DNA of 64,000 nucleotides from Vanilla planifolia (GCA_023846275.1 JAIUJO010000231.1:670001-734000); one strand, 5' to 3'; shown: positions 44,877 to 57,430, numbered from the stretch's first letter. Numbers and translations are program-made. The notes: generated by a model not told the origin, from the letters alone.

Positions 44877-46810
44877 TATTTTTCATAGCATTCCTTTTTC
44901 TCTTGATCGATAATTAGTTTAAATAACATGTTAATGTCTAAAAAAATTATTATAAATTTTAGTGTATAATTACTATTTTATTAATTAATTGTTATTAATA
45001 CCTTTATAACATTATTATTAATTTTATAAAATAATAAATATGACAAATCAAATGATATAATAAAATAATTATTTTAATATAATCTCATATTTAGCAAAAT
45101 AACTTATGTCAATTATAATAAATAATAATTAATTTATTTTTATAATTATAAATTTTCAATGCATTTAAAGTTTTATAAATAAAGTAATATTATATTATAA
45201 GATATTATAAATCTTTAATTAAATCATTACGGTTAAGTATTATTTATATTTCTTATCTATCTTGCATCATATAAAGATAATAAATTAGAATAACTATATT
45301 ATTAATCATTTAATTAACATTTTAATTTTTTATTGTATAATAATAAAATATTAAATTTTGTAGTAAAAATATTATTTAAATATTTGAAACATTCTAAAAT
45401 ATTAATATATAAAAAATATGTTTTATTTATTATTATTAAATAAATATTATATATGATTAAATTATTGTATTTAAAAATATTATAATTTTAATTATTAAGA
45501 TTTAACTTTTATTTAATTATTTTTGCTTTTTTTCTCTTTATCTCAATGTCTCTCATATTCTCAGTTCTTTCTCTCTAATATTATAATTCTCTTATTTGTC
45601 TCTTCATTCTCTATCATTCACTTTTTTATTTATTCTCTTTTTCTCTTTTATGTTCTCCCCTTTTTTCCACTTAATTAAATCGTCTCTTTGATGTCTATCT
45701 ATTAATATGTTTCTTTTTATTTAACTGTTATCATTCCATAACTTTCTATCTCTTATAGAATAGTTGTCTTCATTTTTAAACATAGAATTTTTTTATATTA
45801 TAGAATATTAAAAATATAAAATCATATCATTAATAATAAAAAATATTAACATTTATTATCTATATTATATCATATAAAGTTAATATATTACAATAATCAT
45901 ATTACTTATTACTTGATTAACTTTTTAAATTTATTTTGAACAAAAAAAATTAAATTAATAATAAAAATTTCATTTAAGTATTTGTAATATCTTAAAATAA
46001 TAATAAACCTAAAATATTATTTATATTTTATTTTTATTAAATATTATATATTATTAATTATTATATTTTATAAATATTATAAATTTAATTATTGCAATTT
46101 AACTGTCATTTAATTATTTCTCTCAATTTTTTTCTCTTTATTTTAATATCATTAATTTTCCCTCACTTTCTTCTCTTTATTGTTATCCTTCACTTATTTG
46201 TCTTTTCATTCTTTATCTCTTTATATTCTTCTTAGGCTTTATAGTGCTCCTTTATGCATCTGTACTTTCTCATTTCTTTCTCTTTCACTTATTTATTTAT
46301 TCTTTTCATCTCCTCTAAGTTCTTCCTTTTCCTTTCTACAATGTTTCATCTATCTCCATTGTAATTTATCTCTCTATTTTGCTCTTTTCAATTAATAACT
46401 TTTCTTATCTTGTATAAAGTAGCTATCTTTATCTCCATTATAACTTTTTTAGCCCATTAATTAATAGTATTTGAGAAATATCTCATTTTCCATAGTTTAA
46501 TATATTATAATTTCAAATAATAAATGTTTTATTAGTAATATTTATAACATAATTTAGTTTCCTTATTTATAAGAATGATAAAATAGTAAAAGAAATTCTT
46601 TTCAATTATTATCTACACTATAAAAAATAATAGATTATGCAATAAATTTTTATTAATTTTATTATAAATAAAATATTGATATTTGAACAAATTATTACCT
46701 ATATAATAACCATATTTTTTTAAAGTAAATATGCTTGAAAATTTAGAAAATTATAAAAATTGTCCATTATATTCAAGACAATAATCACATAGTTATTATT
46801 TTTTTATCTA

Positions 46811-46928
46811 CATGTGTGACCATATAATTAATGTAATACAAAACATCATTAGAACTCTAATGTTAGGAATGCTTGAGTGAGAGTAGTCTTGAGAAGGGTG
46901 ACATCTTAACAAGTCCTCATATTATAGT
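46811..46928 (+). pseudogene. 5S rRNA pseudogene 3
   Basis: AGAACTCTAATGTTAGGAAT, GCTTGAGTGAGAGTAGT, AAGGGTGACATC and AAGTCCTCAT match 5S rRNA in order. Several promoter-box bases are changed. Confidence 0.86.
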
Positions 46929-48255
46929 TAGTTTTTTAGAGTATTTCTTTTTCTTATTAATGAAAATTGTTTTCAAAAACATATTAATGTTAAAAAGTTA
47001 AATTATTGGAAATAATATTTTATAATTAGGATTTTCATAATTAATACCTAAAAAATAATTTATAATATTATTATCAATTTCATATAATAAGAAAAATACA
47101 TATCATATGATGTAGTAAAATAATAAATTTAATATAATTTAATATTGAGTTAAACATCTTATATTAATTAAAATAAATCAAAATTAATTTATGTTTATAA
47201 TAGTATATAAATATTATGTATTGATATTTTAAATATAATAATATTTTACTTTAGAATATTAGAAATCTAAATTTATGACATTGATGTTAAATATTATTCA
47301 CAGTTTTTTTCTATATTACATCATATAAAGATAGTATATTATATTAATTATATTACTTATTATTTAATTTATTTTTAAAGGTTTAAATATTTTTAAAAAA
47401 TGTTAAATTAATAGTTAAAATATTCTTAAATAATTTGTAGTACCCAAAAAGGTACTAAAATGTTTTATATTATATTATTTTTAAATATAATATATGATTA
47501 ACTTATTATATTTAATAAATATTCTTAGCTAAATTATTAAAATTGAACTTTATTTAATTATTTGTTTCATTTTTTTATTTTATTCAATATCTCTCATTTT
47601 CTCTCACTTCCATCTCTATCATATTATCATTCTTTTATTTGTCACCACATTTTTTATCTCTTTATACATTTTCTTTGTAATCCTCTCTTCTATATCATCC
47701 TTTATGTTTTTGTTTATTTCTTTATTTCACTTTTTTATTTATTCTCTTTATCATCTCCATGTATTTGTTTTATTCCTCTTTATTAAATTATCTCTTAACT
47801 ATCTTTACTATTTTCCTCTGTACTTTGCTCTTATCAATATGTGACCTACTCTGTCTTACACAATAGTTATCTCCAACACAATTATCTCATTCTTAGCCAA
47901 TAAATTTATATTATTGAAGAAATCTCTCTTATTGCATATTTTAATATGTAATATTTATGATAAATATACTTTTTATTTCTTGTATTTATTATGTAATTTA
48001 ATTTTTTATTTACCAAAATGATAACAAAATGGAAAAAAATCATATATATTAATGTCTATGTTATGAAACATAATAGTTTATGTAATTTTCATTAATTTTT
48101 TTAAAGATAATATTGTTATAAGAATATATTAAGACATATATAATAAGCATATAATTTTTTTATAGTACATATGCTTGATACTTAAGAGATTTTTTTAATT
48201 AGATAATTATCTTCTAAAAAATAATCACATAACTCTAATGTTTTATCTTTTGTAT

Positions 48256-48372
48256 GCTTGTGTGACTAAATGAGCATTATAGCATAGGATCTCATTAAAA
48301 CTTCAAAGTTCAAAATCCTTAGGTAAGAGTACTTTGGGATGGGTGACAACTTGAGAAGACATTATGCTGCAT
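48256..48372 (+). pseudogene. 5S rRNA pseudogene 4
   Basis: GAGCATTATAGCATAGGATC, AAAACTTCAAAGTT, GTAAGAGTACTTTGGGATGG and GTGAC match 5S rRNA. The A-box region is strongly changed (CAAAATCCTTAGG). Confidence 0.83.
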
Positions 48373-49639
48373 TAATATTTTTAATATGTTTCGTATTCTA
48401 ATGAACACCAATTAATTTTAATAACATGTTAATATTAAAAAATTAATATTATAAATAATGGTTTATAATTAGCATTTTTTTAACTAAATATTAATAAAAA
48501 ATTAATAATATTATTTTTAATTTAATAGAATAAAAAATATGGCATATCATGTGATATAATAACATAATAACTTTAGTAAAGTTTAGCATTGAGCAAAATA
48601 ATTTATACCAATTATTATAAATTAGAAATAATTTATGTTTATAATGTATATACATGTTGTGTATGGGACATTTAAAATATAGTAATATTATATTATAAAA
48701 AATTAGAAATTTAAAGTTATCTTTCTAATGTTAAATTTTATATTTTTTAAGTATGTAAACTAGATCATATAAAAATAATAAATTAGAATAATTGTATTAT
48801 TTATTATTTAATTAACATTTTTTTAATATTAAGTTTGAATAAAATAATAATAAATTAGAAGTCAAAATATTTTTTAAACATCTCTAATGTTCATAAATAA
48901 TAATAAACATCAAATATGTTTTTTATATTCTGTTATTATAATTATTATACTTTATTAGTATATAATATTTATTGAATATTATAAGTTTAATTATTAATAT
49001 TTTAATTTCATTTACTTATTTCTCTTACTATTTTCTCTTTTTCTCAATGTGTCTCACTTTCTCCCACTTCTCCCTCTCTCTCATTATAATTCTCTTATTT
49101 GTCTCTTCATTGTCTATCTTCTTATACTTTTTTTAGATTGTCATCTATTCATCTCTACTTTCTCATTGCTTACTCTCTTCCCCTTATTTGTTTATTCTCT
49201 CTATTTCCTATTTGTTTTCCCATTTCTTTTACTCATTAAATCATGTCACATCTCCCTTACAAAATAATTATCTTCATTTTTATTATCACTTTTTCAACGC
49301 ATCAATTAATAATATTTAAGAAATATTTCATTTTGAATATTTTTATATGTAAATTTTTTATAAAAAATATTTTATTAGTAGTATTTATTATGGAATTTTT
49401 CTTATTTATAAGAACTATAAAATAATGTTAAAAACTCTTATTTAGTAATGTCTACTTCATCATAAATAATAGTTTATGTAATGTTTTCTTAATTTTATAT
49501 AATTAAACTATTACTATTAGAATATATTATGCGAGCATATTTTTTTAAAAGTGTGTGTGTTTGATAATTTATAAAATTTTAGAAAATGGTTTGTTATCTT
49601 AAAAATAATAATCACACACTATAATTTTTTATCTAATGA

Positions 49640-49757
49640 GTTCTTATGGAATCACACGTATATTATGGCACTAGATCTCATTAAAAGTTTAAAGTTAAGG
49701 ATAATTAGTCTATAATGGCATTTAGATGGGTGATATCTCGAGAATTCATCATGTTCT
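49640..49757 (+). pseudogene. 5S rRNA pseudogene 5
   Basis: TATTATGGCACTAGATCTCA, TTTAAAGTTAAGGAT and TTTAGATGGGTGATATCTCG keep the outline of 5S rRNA. The middle part is poorly conserved. Confidence 0.8.
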
Positions 49758-49993
49758 ATCTATTATATCACAACATTTTTTTTCTAATGATTGATAATTT
49801 ATTTTAGTGATATATTAATATTTAAAAAATTAAAAATTATTAATATTTTTATAGAATTATAATTAATTTCATATAATATAATTAATTAATATGAAAAATC
49901 AAAAGACATAATAAAATAATAATTTTAATTTATGTTAATATCAATTAAAATACCTTATATGAATTGTAATAAATAAGTATTAATTTATATTTA

Positions 49994-49997
<4 letters not shown>

Positions 49998-50062
<65 letters not shown>
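49998..50062. repeat. (AT)n-(GT)n compound microsatellite
   Basis: About 30 bp of alternating AT is followed by about 34 bp of alternating GT in the spacer after 5S pseudogene 5. The pure runs suggest recent slippage. Confidence 0.97.
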
Positions 50063-50065
<3 letters not shown>

Positions 50066-51030
50066 ATTTTTGAAATATAGAATTATTGTACCACAGAATG
50101 TTTGAAATATATAATAAAATATTATGATAATCATGTCATTTAATATTTAATTAATTTTTTTTATTTTATTTTGAACTAAATAATATTAAATTAATAGTTA
50201 AAATATTTTTAAAATATTTTTTGAATGTCATAAAATATTAATAAATCTAAAATATGTATTATACTTTACTACTATTAAATATTATATATCTCTAATTTAG
50301 TATATTTAGTAGATATTATGAGTTTAATTATTAAGGTTTAAATTTATTTAATCATTTCTCTAACTTTTTTTCTCTTTCTTAATGTCTCTCACTTCCTTCT
50401 CTATCCCATTATCATCCTTTTTTATATCTCTTCATTCTCCATCTCTTTATATACTTTTTGTCCCCTCTCTTTTTTCTATCTATACATTTTTATTTCCTTC
50501 TCATTTTTACTTATTTTTTTATTCTCTTTATCTACTCTATGTTCTCTCTTTTTTCTCTCTTCACTAAATCACGTCTTATTTATCTCTATTGCAATTCTTC
50601 TCTCTATTTTGCTCTTATCAATTTTTGACTTTTTCCCTCTTTTAAAATAATTATCTCAATCCATATTACTTCATTTTCAGCACATCAGTTAACAAAATTT
50701 AAAAAATATATCATGTTGCATAGTAAAATATATGATATTTATGGTAGATAAATATTTTATTATTTATATTTATTATGTAATTTATTTTTTTTAAAAAATA
50801 ATAAAATAATAGAAGATATTTCTTATATTAATGTCTACATTATCAAAAATAATAGTTTATATAATTTTTTTATTAATTTTTATAAATAAAATATTGATAA
50901 TATAATAAATTATGAGAAATATAATAAGTATAATTTTTTTAAAAGTGAATGGTCTTGATAATTTAGAAAATTTTAGAAATTGTACGTTATCTTCAAAGCA
51001 ATCATCACATAACTATAATGTTTTTTATAT

Positions 51031-51148
51031 GCATGTGTGACCACATGAGTATTATAACACGAGATGTACTTAGAACTCCAAAGTTATGTATGCTTGGGTG
51101 AGAGTAGTGTTGGGAAGGGTGATCTTCTAGGAAGTTCTCGTTTTACAC
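51031..51148 (+). pseudogene. 5S rRNA pseudogene 6
   Basis: GAACTCCAAAGTTATGTATG, GCTTGGGTGAGAGTAGTGTT, GGGAAGGGTGAT and GGAAGTTCTCG follow 5S rRNA closely. It is the best conserved single relic of the plus arm. Confidence 0.89.
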
Positions 51149-51761
51149 CAATTGTTTCACAACATTTGTTTTTTAAGTGAACAATAAATGTTTTAATAAG
51201 ATTTTAATTAAAAAAATTAAATTATTATAAATGATTGTTTATAGTTATCATTTTCATATTTAATTGTTAATAAACACTTTATAAATTAATTTTAAATTCA
51301 AAATAATAATAAATATTGCACAACTATTAATAAAAAATAATAACTTTAATACAATTTAATATTAGGTATAATAGCTTATATGTATTATAATAAATTAGAA
51401 TTATTTTATGTTTGTAATGGTATATATATTATTTATAAAACTTTTTAAATATAGTAATGTTATATTATAAAATATTAAAAATCGAAAATTATATCATTAA
51501 TATTAAATATTATTTACATTTATTAAAGATAAAATATTAGAATAATTATATTATTTGTTGCTTAATAAATTTTTTAATTTTAAGTATAAATAAAATAATG
51601 TTAAATTAATAGTCAATATATTTTTTAAATATTTGCAATATTCTAAAATATTATTAAAACAAAAATAATTTTTTATCTTATTATTATTAAATATTAAATA
51701 TTATTAACCTATTATATTTAACAAATGTTATAAAATTAACTAAATGATTTAGATCTCATCT

Positions 51762-53585
51762 AGTCATATTTTTAACCTCTAGTCTTGTTGCTTTGTTTGA
51801 TGATAATAGTCCTAAAAATTTCTAATGAATTTGTTAAAATGAGAATTTAGATTTTAGGTAGCTAACACTCATATTCATAGGAGAACTAAAAGAAGAAGAA
51901 AAGCAAATGTTAAATCCCACGAAATATTTATGTTGTTCAATTTTATTTACATTCGTTGTTAAGCTCGATTGAAATATTTATTATAAGGAGCATAAATTAA
52001 ATTCAAATTAATCTTAGAATAACATTTTGGTTTTCAATATTTTTTATCCATCCCCCTTAATTGTTTTTATGATCATTTTTATCTTCAAAATATTTTTGAA
52101 ATCATTAATTAATCTCTTTTTCAAAAAATATGTTAATAAAATTAATTAATAGGTAGAAAATTTAATAACCAAAAATAAACTAATTATCACTTGAACCACA
52201 CTAGTTGCTAAAATCGGTGTGGTTCAGTCGTAACTAATTCTAAACATGGTTTGCTACACCAAATGCTTTCCATACTCAATACTGTGCATTATGTTTTTGT
52301 TTGGGTCATCAATCCTACCTTTATAAATCAAATAAAGTATATATAAGTAGCTGTTAGATGCAGGTGCATCCATCCAAGTTATTTGCTTATATACAATTGT
52401 AACAAAGATATTTATAGGCAGAAGAAGGCAGTGCAGATAAGCAACATTGGACTAAACACCAAAAGCTTTTTTGCATGATGAATACCTAAATTGTGGGATT
52501 AATATGAACCATTCGATCGCAAATTTTGTGATCGAACGATAACTGTTGTATCACATTCCTCAAAAGTAGCAATTCTATGAACAATCTGATCACACAATTT
52601 TGCAATTGCATGGTCAATATTTTATCCACTCAAAAAGTGAAATCCTACCATCAGATCACGATTCTAATCTGATGGTCTCAAATCAATTTCATATTTCTAA
52701 AAACAAGAATTCAATTGCATCCATATGATTACGTAGTTTTTGCTATCGAACTATCCCTCATCATTCTGATCAAACATACACAATGATTATTTTAGACATT
52801 ATTTCAATCCTTTAGAGATTTTTTTATTTCCTAACTAAACTATTTCATGAGCTGCAATAATTGTATCGACTAAATTTTGTGTTTGGTAAGTACTTTTAGC
52901 AGTTTAAAATTTCCTATAAATAAAAGTTTTTTTATATGAAAACAAAAGGAGGAATTTTTATGTGATCCAAGGAAAAGTTTTAAGAAAAAATATTCAAGCA
53001 GTTTGCAGCTTGTTCCCATCATCGTTTTCATATGGTGCTGCACCATTTAGTCATCAAGCTCTTGAAATTGTTTTCTTTCTCAAATCAACATAGTTATTAA
53101 CTTTCTTGACCCGTAAGTTATTTAATTAAGATACTTATGCCTATTAAATGGTTGCTTCAAGAATAGGAAATTTTTAGCTTTTATTTATATTTTATCTTCG
53201 AATATTTTTCTTCCATTACCATTTTATTTCATTGTCACACTATAGTAGCCTGTGATATTTTAGCCTACCTGTATTTTGCAAAACATTTATATTGCATTTG
53301 TCTTTACTTGGTTTTTGTCGTTGGTGGATATAGGATTGTTTTATTAGTTGAACCACCTTAAATTTAACACTTTATGTTTTAATTATTGTTGATTTTCTAA
53401 TTACATGACTTTTATAAAACTTAATATGTTTTATAATAAAATTAAAATTTATAAAAAATAATATTTATATATTTCTTAAACCATAATAAAAATTACTTTA
53501 AATATTTTATTAAAATGGTTTGTACTAAACAAAAATTTTATTCTTAGCTATTCACCCCCTCCACCTCTTATTAAACCTCACTTGA
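51762..53585 (+). repeat. 5' LTR of the copia element
   Basis: It matches the 3' LTR at its start (about 51,762-52,250, for example ATATTTATTATAAGGA and CAAATGTTAAATCCCA) and at its end (AACAAAAATTTTATTCTTAG, then TTCACC and AAACCTCACT). The expected TG start is AG here. About 1.1 kb in the middle (52,250-53,390) is missing from the 3' LTR. It contains a TATATAAG run near 52,340 that could be the LTR promoter TATA box, which is unproven. Confidence 0.83.
52192..52226 (+). other. LTR hairpin, 5' copy
   Basis: TGAACCACAC (52,192-52,201) and GTGTGGTTCA (52,217-52,226) are perfect inverted arms around a 15-base loop. The 3' LTR has the matching hairpin at 56,221-56,261. Confidence 0.7.
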
Positions 53586-53587
53586 AT

Positions 53588-53599
53588 TGGTATAAGAGA
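53588..53599 (+). other. Primer binding site of the copia element
   Basis: TGGTATAAGAGA lies 2-3 bases after the 5' LTR end and resembles TGGTATCAGAGC, the complement of the initiator-Met tRNA 3' end used by most plant copia elements. Confidence 0.8.
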
Positions 53600-53640
53600 A
53601 AAGTCCCTTTCTTTTGAGACAAAATTCCCAGGTAAGAACC

Positions 53641-54900
53641 ATGGCTCAAATTGATGCTTCAACAAGTTTGGGTGAAGGTGCATCTTAAAATAGACCACCA
53701 TTATTTTTTGGAGATTATTATCTTTATTAGACAACTAAGATATTTGGTTATTTAAGATCAATTGATAGAGAAATATGGCAATTTATGCAAGTTCTTTTTT
53801 AATTCCCACTAAGAAAAATAAACAAAGCACTTTTGTACCTAAATCTTTCTATGAAACAGATTATTATGAAAAATATAATGTGAAAATAAATGATTGGGCT
53901 ATAAACATTCTGAATTGTGCATCAGATGCTATTAAAGTTTATAGAATTATGACCTTAAAAATAGCTTATGAAAATTTGCATAAATTAGAAGTAACATACG
54001 AATGAACCTCTTTAGTTAAGCAAAATAAAATAAAATGATGATGCATGATTATGAGTTATTTAGGAAGCTTATAAATTAAACAATTAAAAGCATGTTTACA
54101 AGAATAATAATATTACCAATGAACTTGCTAGAATTTGACCCAATTAGTATGACCCATTAAACACCATCATTAAGTGAGCAAAAATATTTCTCGATGATAA
54201 AAGATGACTTGATGGGTAAGGTATTGACAAATGAGCTAAAAATGGAGAGGTGAAAAAAGAAGAACCATTAGTTCAAAATAAAAATACAAAGAAGGAACAA
54301 GCAATAGTATTGAAGATGTAGAGAGGCATTTTAGAAGAGGCCTCAATTGATGATGATGGTATTGTTTTAATTTCTAATAGATTTTTTAAAATTTTTAAGG
54401 TTATAGAAAATTACAAAAAAAAGTTTCTAAAAATAAAAATAAGAATAAGAAGAAAAAAACATTGAAAGCACCTTATAGTGATTCAAAAGAAACCAGTACA
54501 AGTGAAGAGGAAAAAATAATAAAGGACTATTTTGCATGTTACTAGGGAAGAAGAGAGTGCATAACCAAGAAAAAGAGGTAAATTACTCCAAAAAAATTCA
54601 CTAAATAATTACTTTATGTTTGCAAAAAGTTTGAAAATTTAATAAGAATAAAAAACTTTGAAAGAAAGACAGTGAATATCTATGTCATTTTGAACACATT
54701 AGAGAAAATGTTGACATTTATTTAAAGAACATAGAGAAAGCAAATAACAATTTTAAACAAAAATTAAAAGAGAATGCATCATTTGATAAGGAATTTTGTG
54801 ATTTTAAATCTTCACACTCTACTTGCTCAACTTCAAATCTAAAACAAATTAATAATCAATTTTTATTACAATTGCTAAAAGATCTCATATGCATAACATT
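53641..54900 (+). pseudogene. Copia Gag pseudogene (UBN2-type capsid region)
   Basis: A Gag-like start, MAQIDASTSLGEGAS, lies at 53,641, about 40 bp after the primer site. FGDYYLY (usually G-x-NY-x-W) and a QVLF-like block follow after stops. The piece at 53,775-54,005 reads INDWAINILNCASDAIKVYR, then KIAYENLHKLEVTYE, matching the N-x-A and A-x-E-x-W-x-L pattern of the copia gag domain. Later pieces give a HPSLSEQKYFSM-like block and a Lys-rich tail. A possible Cys block near 54,535 is too decayed to call a zinc knuckle. Multiple stops and frameshifts are present. Confidence 0.75.
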
Positions 54901-55748
54901 GTTGATATTTTACATGGTTTAATCATAGGCTTAGATTCCATAATTGTATGCAACCTGGTCATACTTAAACATTTATGTAGGATTATATCTAAAATTTATT
55001 CTAAATTTCCTACTTTTAAATCGATAGTGAAAGAAAATAATTCCTTACACATAAATTTGTTGAACCCAAAATGACTTGTGTTCTTAAATGTAATAATTAA
55101 AATAAAACATTACATATCTGAATTTTGATAAATAAAATTTAATTAAATATTAGTATAAAAGAGATGAAAATAAATAATATTTTAAAAATCAAGTTTAAAG
55201 GATTTAAATTAAATAATTAAAAAAGAAATAGTTAAGAAAATCCGAAAACTATTAAACTAACTTAGGAACATCGTAATTAAAATGATATATGTGAAATTTT
55301 GATTGAGTTTAAAATTGATCATGTAATAATTAATCTTTTATAGCAAAGTTTAAATAAACATTCATATATTATGTTTTGCATAGTACTTGTAAAAAAAAAT
55401 TAATGAAATCAATTTGAAAAAATTGAAAGAGTTGACACATAGACAATTAGATAAACCTATATTTAAATATTTGTTAAAAATTTATTTGATGATCTATTGG
55501 TTGAGAATTTAATAAACATTTAAGGTTATGAATAGTTACAAAATTTGGATTATGTCACTTTAAGTGATAACAAAAAAGGAGAGTAATAGAAATTAAAAGA
55601 ATAAGCATAAATCAAGTGGGATAATTATTACAGTAATAGAATACATATAAGGGATTTTGTACTTAATTATTTTTCATATTCTTTTATAAATAGTTTATAA
55701 TTTTATTAAATTAATTAAATGTTTTGTTATCATAAAAAAAAATGAGAT
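54901..55748 (+). other. Copia internal region, non-coding remainder and polypurine stretch
   Basis: AT-rich sequence without recognisable pol domains lies between the Gag relic and the 3' LTR. The last bases (A-run then TGAGAT, 55,733-55,748) resemble a decayed polypurine tract directly before the LTR. One ORF at 54,889-55,074 has no known match. Confidence 0.5.
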
Positions 55749-56464
55749 TGTTGTATTGTTGACCCTACCTACAATGCTTTAATTGATGATTACAAATCCT
55801 ATATAATTCTAATTAATATTGGTTTTAGTGAATTTTGAGATTTTTGGTAGTCGATACTCGTATTTGTGGGAGAAACTAAAAGAAGATGTGCAAATGTTAA
55901 ATCCCATAAAGATCATCTTGGTTGGAGTGGCAAACCACAAATGGTTGCATTTCCAACTTAATTTAAGGATTCTAATTTTATTTTCATTAGAATGTTAAGC
56001 TTAACTAAAATATTTATTATAAGGAACATATATTAAATTTAAATTAATCTTATAACAACATTTAAGTTTCCAATATTTTTGATCCATTATCCTTGATTAT
56101 CTTGACCAATATTTTATCTAAATAGGATTTCAAAAATTATTAAATAATTTAATGTTAAAAAGTGTTAATAATATTACTTAATTATAAAAAATTAAATATT
56201 AAAAAAAATCTAATAATCTCCTAAACCACATTGGAAGCTAAGGTGAATCAATGTGGTTTAGCTGTAATAAATGCTTTATAAAACTTGTTAAAAACTTATG
56301 ACGTGACTTTTACAAAACTTAATATCTCTTAAAATAAAATTAAAAAATTATTAGGGAATGACTTTTATGTATTTTTAAACATTATAAAAAATTATTATAA
56401 ATATTTTGTAATAAACAAAAATTTTATTCTTAGTAATTCACCTCCCCTTGCTAAACCTCACTCA
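55749..56464 (+). repeat. 3' LTR of the copia element, internally deleted
   Basis: It begins TGTTGTATTGTTGACCC and ends CTCA before the target duplication. It aligns to both ends of the 5' LTR but lacks the middle ~1.1 kb, so only 716 bp remain. Confidence 0.83.
56221..56261 (+). other. LTR hairpin, 3' copy
   Basis: CTAAACCACATTG (56,221-56,233) and CAATGTGGTTTAG (56,249-56,261) are perfect 13-base inverted arms around 15 bases. It is in the same place as the 5' LTR hairpin. Confidence 0.72.
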
Positions 56465-56469
56465 CATCT

Positions 56470-57430
56470 CACTTGATTGAATGGACCCGATAAAATCTTG
56501 CTTTATCCAACTATCCAAAGCTGATTTGTCATTACAAAGTTTGATCAAACTGTTGAGATATCCTCTATGCCTATCAAACATTTTTAATCAATCCCAACTA
56601 ATGACTAAATAACTACCAATTATTTTAAGCTAATTGGAAGCTTCTTTTCTAACAGTTTTTCATTGACTATTTAATGTCAATGATAAAAACTTTAAAATAA
56701 ATATCTAACTAGTATGAATCAAATAACTAATGATTGTAAAAAAATATTTTAACAACTCAAAAAGGTGCAACATCAAATTCTAGAGGCATAAATTTACTCT
56801 AGGAACACCTACGACTTTGACTACTTGAAATTCTAAATTCTTTCAGCTAATCCTAAATCTTCTATGCTTTCATTTTCTTGATTCTTTTCTTATTTTTGAC
56901 CTCTTGGCACTTTCTTACATTCATGAAAAGGTTAAAGATATTTTTATGTTTTTATAGAAACTTTGTTTCGTACTATATTTTTATTAATGTTTTGGGTTGG
57001 GTTGCCTGACATTTACGAAAGTCAGAGTTTAATTTGATCTAATAAAAAGTCAAGTTAGGTTTGATCTCATAAAAGCTAAGGTTAGATTTGAACCTGCAAA
57101 GGCTTGTTCGTTAAAAATAAATCATAAATAAAACCACTAATTTTATTTCTTTTCTAATAGAGTTTTTCTTAACATTTGTTGGGTGTTGATGTGGCCTCTA
57201 ATTAGAATCAAACCACCTAAAAATTTTGGTATACTAATCCAACATTTATTTTTATTATAAAAGTTATAAATTATTATATTTGTAAATCAAAGTTTTCTAT
57301 AAATAATAAATTTTTTTAATAACAAATTTTTGAAAATAAACAAATTTCAAAAATAAAGAAAATAGTTTAAAATAATAATCCACCCCATTTTTGTGGGATT
57401 TACACAAGTTTTCATTTTAATATCCATTAT
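56470..57430 (-). repeat. Partial block X beside the copia element
   Basis: The sequence CACTTGATTGAATGGAC onward matches ACTTGATCGAATGGAC at 61,797 and continues collinearly with the larger X copy at 61,790-62,790. The copia insertion separates it from about 15-20 bases of X at 51,745-51,761. No gene is seen in it. Confidence 0.75.

Larger units (their letters stand above)
40585..51745 (+). repeat. Decayed 5S-rDNA-like array, plus-orientation arm
   Basis: Each unit has a ~118 bp 5S relic, an AT-rich spacer, a ~300 bp C/T-rich tract and a conserved pre-5S segment (CATATGCTTGATAATT, then a block with TTATCTTCAA and AATCACA). The 5S relics are at 41.2, 44.8, 46.8, 48.3, 49.6 and 51.0 kb, so the basic period is about 1.4 kb. 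The 41.2-44.8 interval is enlarged by block X. The interval 44.9-46.8 contains two C/T tracts, a partial internal duplication. Between the named features the array holds only very AT-rich spacer. ORFs here are Leu/Phe/Ser-rich translations of the C/T tracts and not genes. Confidence 0.85.
51762..56464 (+). mobile_element. Decayed Ty1/copia-type LTR retrotransposon, pol region deleted
   Basis: Two diverged direct repeats (51,762-53,585 and 55,749-56,464) are the LTRs. The 5' LTR is followed by a degenerate initiator-Met tRNA primer binding site and a Gag-like region. A purine-rich stretch ending TGAGAT precedes the 3' LTR. Both sides carry CATCT (51,757-51,761 and 56,465-56,469), a 5 bp target duplication typical of copia elements. 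Protease, integrase, reverse transcriptase and RNase H are absent, so the internal part is only ~2.2 kb. The LTR edges and polypurine/PBS context resemble the SIRE/Maximus group. It inserted in a copy of block X in minus orientation, since the sequences on both sides join to match 61,790-61,815. Confidence 0.86.

Noticed and set aside
40529-50567. Series of 60-75 residue ORFs rich in Leu, Phe and Ser resembling membrane proteins
   Set aside because: They coincide with the C/T-rich tracts of the 5S-like units and are translations of low-complexity DNA. They are not conserved in frame between units.
53588-53599. Possible tRNA gene fragment at TGGTATAAGAGA
   Set aside because: The match is only the 12-base primer binding site right after an LTR, with no tRNA body around it.
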